NCBI GenBank assembly: GCA_018650445.1
Contig: JABIFX010000244.1
Location: forward strand, 1-64,000
DNA length: 64,000 nt
Origin: Fidelibacterota bacterium
Lineage (GTDB): Bacteria > Fidelibacterota > UBA8477 > JABMPR01
Direction of reading: 5' to 3'
Part shown: positions 62,562 through 64,000 of the stretch, in pieces
How positions within the stretch are numbered: position 1 is the first letter of the stretch
Layout: the number at the start of each line of letters is the position of its first letter
Position numbers and translations under genes: made by a program
Notes under the pieces: model-generated
The model's database searches: none
What the model saw: the letters and a program-made list of their open reading frames with translations, nothing else
What the model was told of the DNA's origin: nothing

Positions 62562-64000
62562 ATGTCACTGAAAAAATATATTATCACTGTCAACCTATGT
62601 AGCCAATTCCTTAGAGTATTACTCTTCACTACTTTATTAATACCTGTTATTCCCCTGGAGGCTGGAACAAATAATTCTGCTCAACTCGATTTGAGACAGG
62701 GCGCATTATCCGAGGGAGATAGAGTAACATTGGACACTGAATGGGATTTTTATTGGGGATCGTTCGTTTCTGCTGACACCAGTAAATGGCCAGAGCCAGA
62801 TGTCCTCATGACAGGACAATATTGGAACGATCTGGAAGTCGATGGCCAATTCTTTCCCCCTAGGGGTTTTGCTACCTATAAACTACAGATTCTCCTCCCA
62901 CCGGAATTACCCGGTAATATGTTAGGCTTTCTTGTCCGCGAGAATAATATCGCCAGCAATTATTTTGTAAATGGACGCTATATCGGTGGTGTAGGCAGGG
63001 CACATTTAAACCCGGAAGAGGAGCAGGGATCCTGGTTGCCTACTGTGTTGCCGTTCATGGCTTATAGTGATACACTGGAATTAGTCATTCATACCTCAAA
63101 CCATCGCTTCAGGAATGGTGGGCTTGGTCGACCCATTATTTTTGGACATATTGAGACTGTCCAGGGTCATTTGAGAAATTTATTGAACAGAGACTTATTT
63201 CTAATTGGTCTTTATATAGCATTGGCCTTATATCACCTGGGTATTTTTATCCTGAGACCCACAGACCGATATTCACTCTGGTTGTTCGTGATTTTTTTAC
63301 TCTGGGCATTTAAGCCCATGTTCTCAGTTAATTATGTCGCGTTTCTTCTTTTTGAGCCCCCTTCCTGGCATATACAGATGAAGCTTGAGTATTTAAGTCT
63401 CTTCTTAGTCGTTCCTATAACGGTCCTATATTTTATATACCGATATAAAGCGTATACATATAGGTATGTTGACCGGATCATCTGGGGAATCCTTGCAGTG
63501 TTCTGTATCAGTTTGCTCAGTTCAAATACCTACTTCATCTCGAAATTTGCTCAAACGTTTATTTACCTGGTTATCCCAATTTCGTTTATACCACTCATGG
63601 CCATTTGGCAAGCTGCTCGTGATGGAAAAATGGATGCTAAAATCATTCTTGCAGGTACTCTAATCCTTTTCGTTGCAGTCATAAATGACGTACTATTTAC
63701 ATTAGACATTATCTCGACCACGTTTATGGCACCCAATGCTTTACTCCTTTTCATGTTTGGACAGGCTTTCCTGGTAGCTAAGGAATATTCAGATGCATTT
63801 AATGCCCTCGAGACTGAAGTAGTCCTGCGAGCTGAGGCTGAGGAGCAACTGAGAGATAACCAGCAGCATCTTGAGCAAATAGTTGGACAACGAACTTCTG
63901 AGTTGGCAGAAACAAATCAACAATTGGAACTAGAAAATCGGGAGAAGGAAAAACGAGAATTAGTACTTAATGAGTTGCTTGAGACTAAAAATCGATTCTT
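62562..64000 (+). CDS. 7TMR-DISM sensor kinase, cut at right edge (not in ORF track)
   Basis: The frame from the ATG at 62562 stays open to base 64000, about 479 codons; the ORF track omits it because it runs off the end. A signal peptide (MSLKKYIITVNLCSQFLRVLLF) is followed by an extracytoplasmic sandwich domain. That domain carries LDTEWDFYWGSF, GQYWNDL and GFATYKLQILLPPELPG, typical 7TMR-DISM extracellular signals. Seven transmembrane helices (about residues 215-415) follow. A coiled coil (VETRAEAEEQLRDNQQHLEQIVGQRTSELAETN-like) ends in LETKNRFF, where a HisKA domain normally begins. The output domain lies beyond the window. Confidence 0.85.
   Translation, partial: MSLKKYIITVNLCSQFLRVLLFTTLLIPVIPLEAGTNNSAQLDLRQGALSEGDRVTLDTEWDFYWGSFVSADTSKWPEPDVLMTGQYWNDLEVDGQFFPPRGFATYKLQILLPPELPGNMLGFLVRENNIASNYFVNGRYIGGVGRAHLNPEEEQGSWLPTVLPFMAYSDTLELVIHTSNHRFRNGGLGRPIIFGHIETVQGHLRNLLNRDLFLIGLYIALALYHLGIFILRPTDRYSLWLFVIFLLWAFKPMFSVNYVAFLLFEPPSWHIQMKLEYLSLFLVVPITVLYFIYRYKAYTYRYVDRIIWGILAVFCISLLSSNTYFISKFAQTFIYLVIPISFIPLMAIWQAARDGKMDAKIILAGTLILFVAVINDVLFTLDIISTTFMAPNALLLFMFGQAFLVAKEYSDAFNALETEVVLRAEAEEQLRDNQQHLEQIVGQRTSELAETNQQLELENREKEKRELVLNELLETKNRF

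Overview
The window looks like a chromosomal segment of an uncultured Gram-negative bacterium of the FCB superphylum, most like Candidatus Marinimicrobia or a neighbouring lineage. This placement is inferred from gene content, not from a marker-gene search. An outer membrane is indicated by an LptF/LptG permease, barrel-like DUF5723 and DUF5020 proteins and many lipoprotein signal peptides. Several families common in Bacteroidota and relatives are present: DUF4835, DUF3667, DUF4159, DUF4175-like, DUF5020 and the 'asparagine synthetase B-like' family. The DNA is moderately AT-rich. Genes are tightly packed with many 4-nt start/stop overlaps. Shine-Dalgarno sequences and sigma70-like promoters can be read directly. 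No CRISPR array, insertion sequence, prophage or defence island was found.

Layout. 1-5.6 kb: adenosylhomocysteinase (cut by the left edge), a large secreted beta-rich protein and a DUF5723 protein. 5.7-8 kb (minus): a CNNM/CorC transporter and LptF/LptG. 8.1-14 kb (plus): carboxymuconolactone decarboxylase-like protein, murQ, phosphohexomutase, type 2 IPP isomerase (fni), a GGPP synthase-like enzyme and a DUF151 nuclease. 14-24 kb: small envelope and metabolic genes (CcmH-like, PfkB kinase, lipoprotein hydrolase, DJ-1, two unknown envelope proteins, GNAT, DUF3667, DUF4390-like, manA, an orphan PilM-like protein). 24-31 kb (minus): a lipase-glycerol kinase-membrane protein operon, then carA-carB. 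31-32.2 kb: GNAT, YgbA_NO protein and a tRNA-Thr(CGT) with partial repeats beside it. 32.4-40.2 kb: a five-gene envelope-type operon, DUF456-DUF4159-DUF4175-TPR-amidotransferase-like. 40-44 kb: an RMD-like TPR protein, LD-carboxypeptidase, a YgjV-like fusion and DUF5020. 44-50.5 kb: a degenerate amidohydrolase, chorismate mutase, malate dehydrogenase, an intact lipoprotein amidohydrolase, YjbQ, DUF1460, GNAT and DUF4835. 50.6-64 kb: TPR histidine kinase, MpaA-like amidase, Asp/Glu racemase, a repeat lipoprotein, class IV aminotransferase, methyltransferase, tgt, an EEP phosphatase, NlpC/P60, a GT25 glycosyltransferase and a 7TMR-DISM sensor kinase cut by the right edge. That last gene is absent from the supplied ORF track.

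Themes. Peptidoglycan turnover recurs: murQ, LD-carboxypeptidase, MpaA-like amidase, racemase, DUF1460 and NlpC/P60. Isoprenoid precursors are made by the adjacent fni and GGPP synthase genes. The lipase and glpK pair suggests acylglycerol use. The most unusual items are an amidohydrolase that has lost nearly all its metal ligands, the uncharacterised 32.4-40.2 kb operon, the bacterial RMD-like TPR protein, a dispersed hairpin repeat, and a compositionally odd stretch after 59.47 kb.
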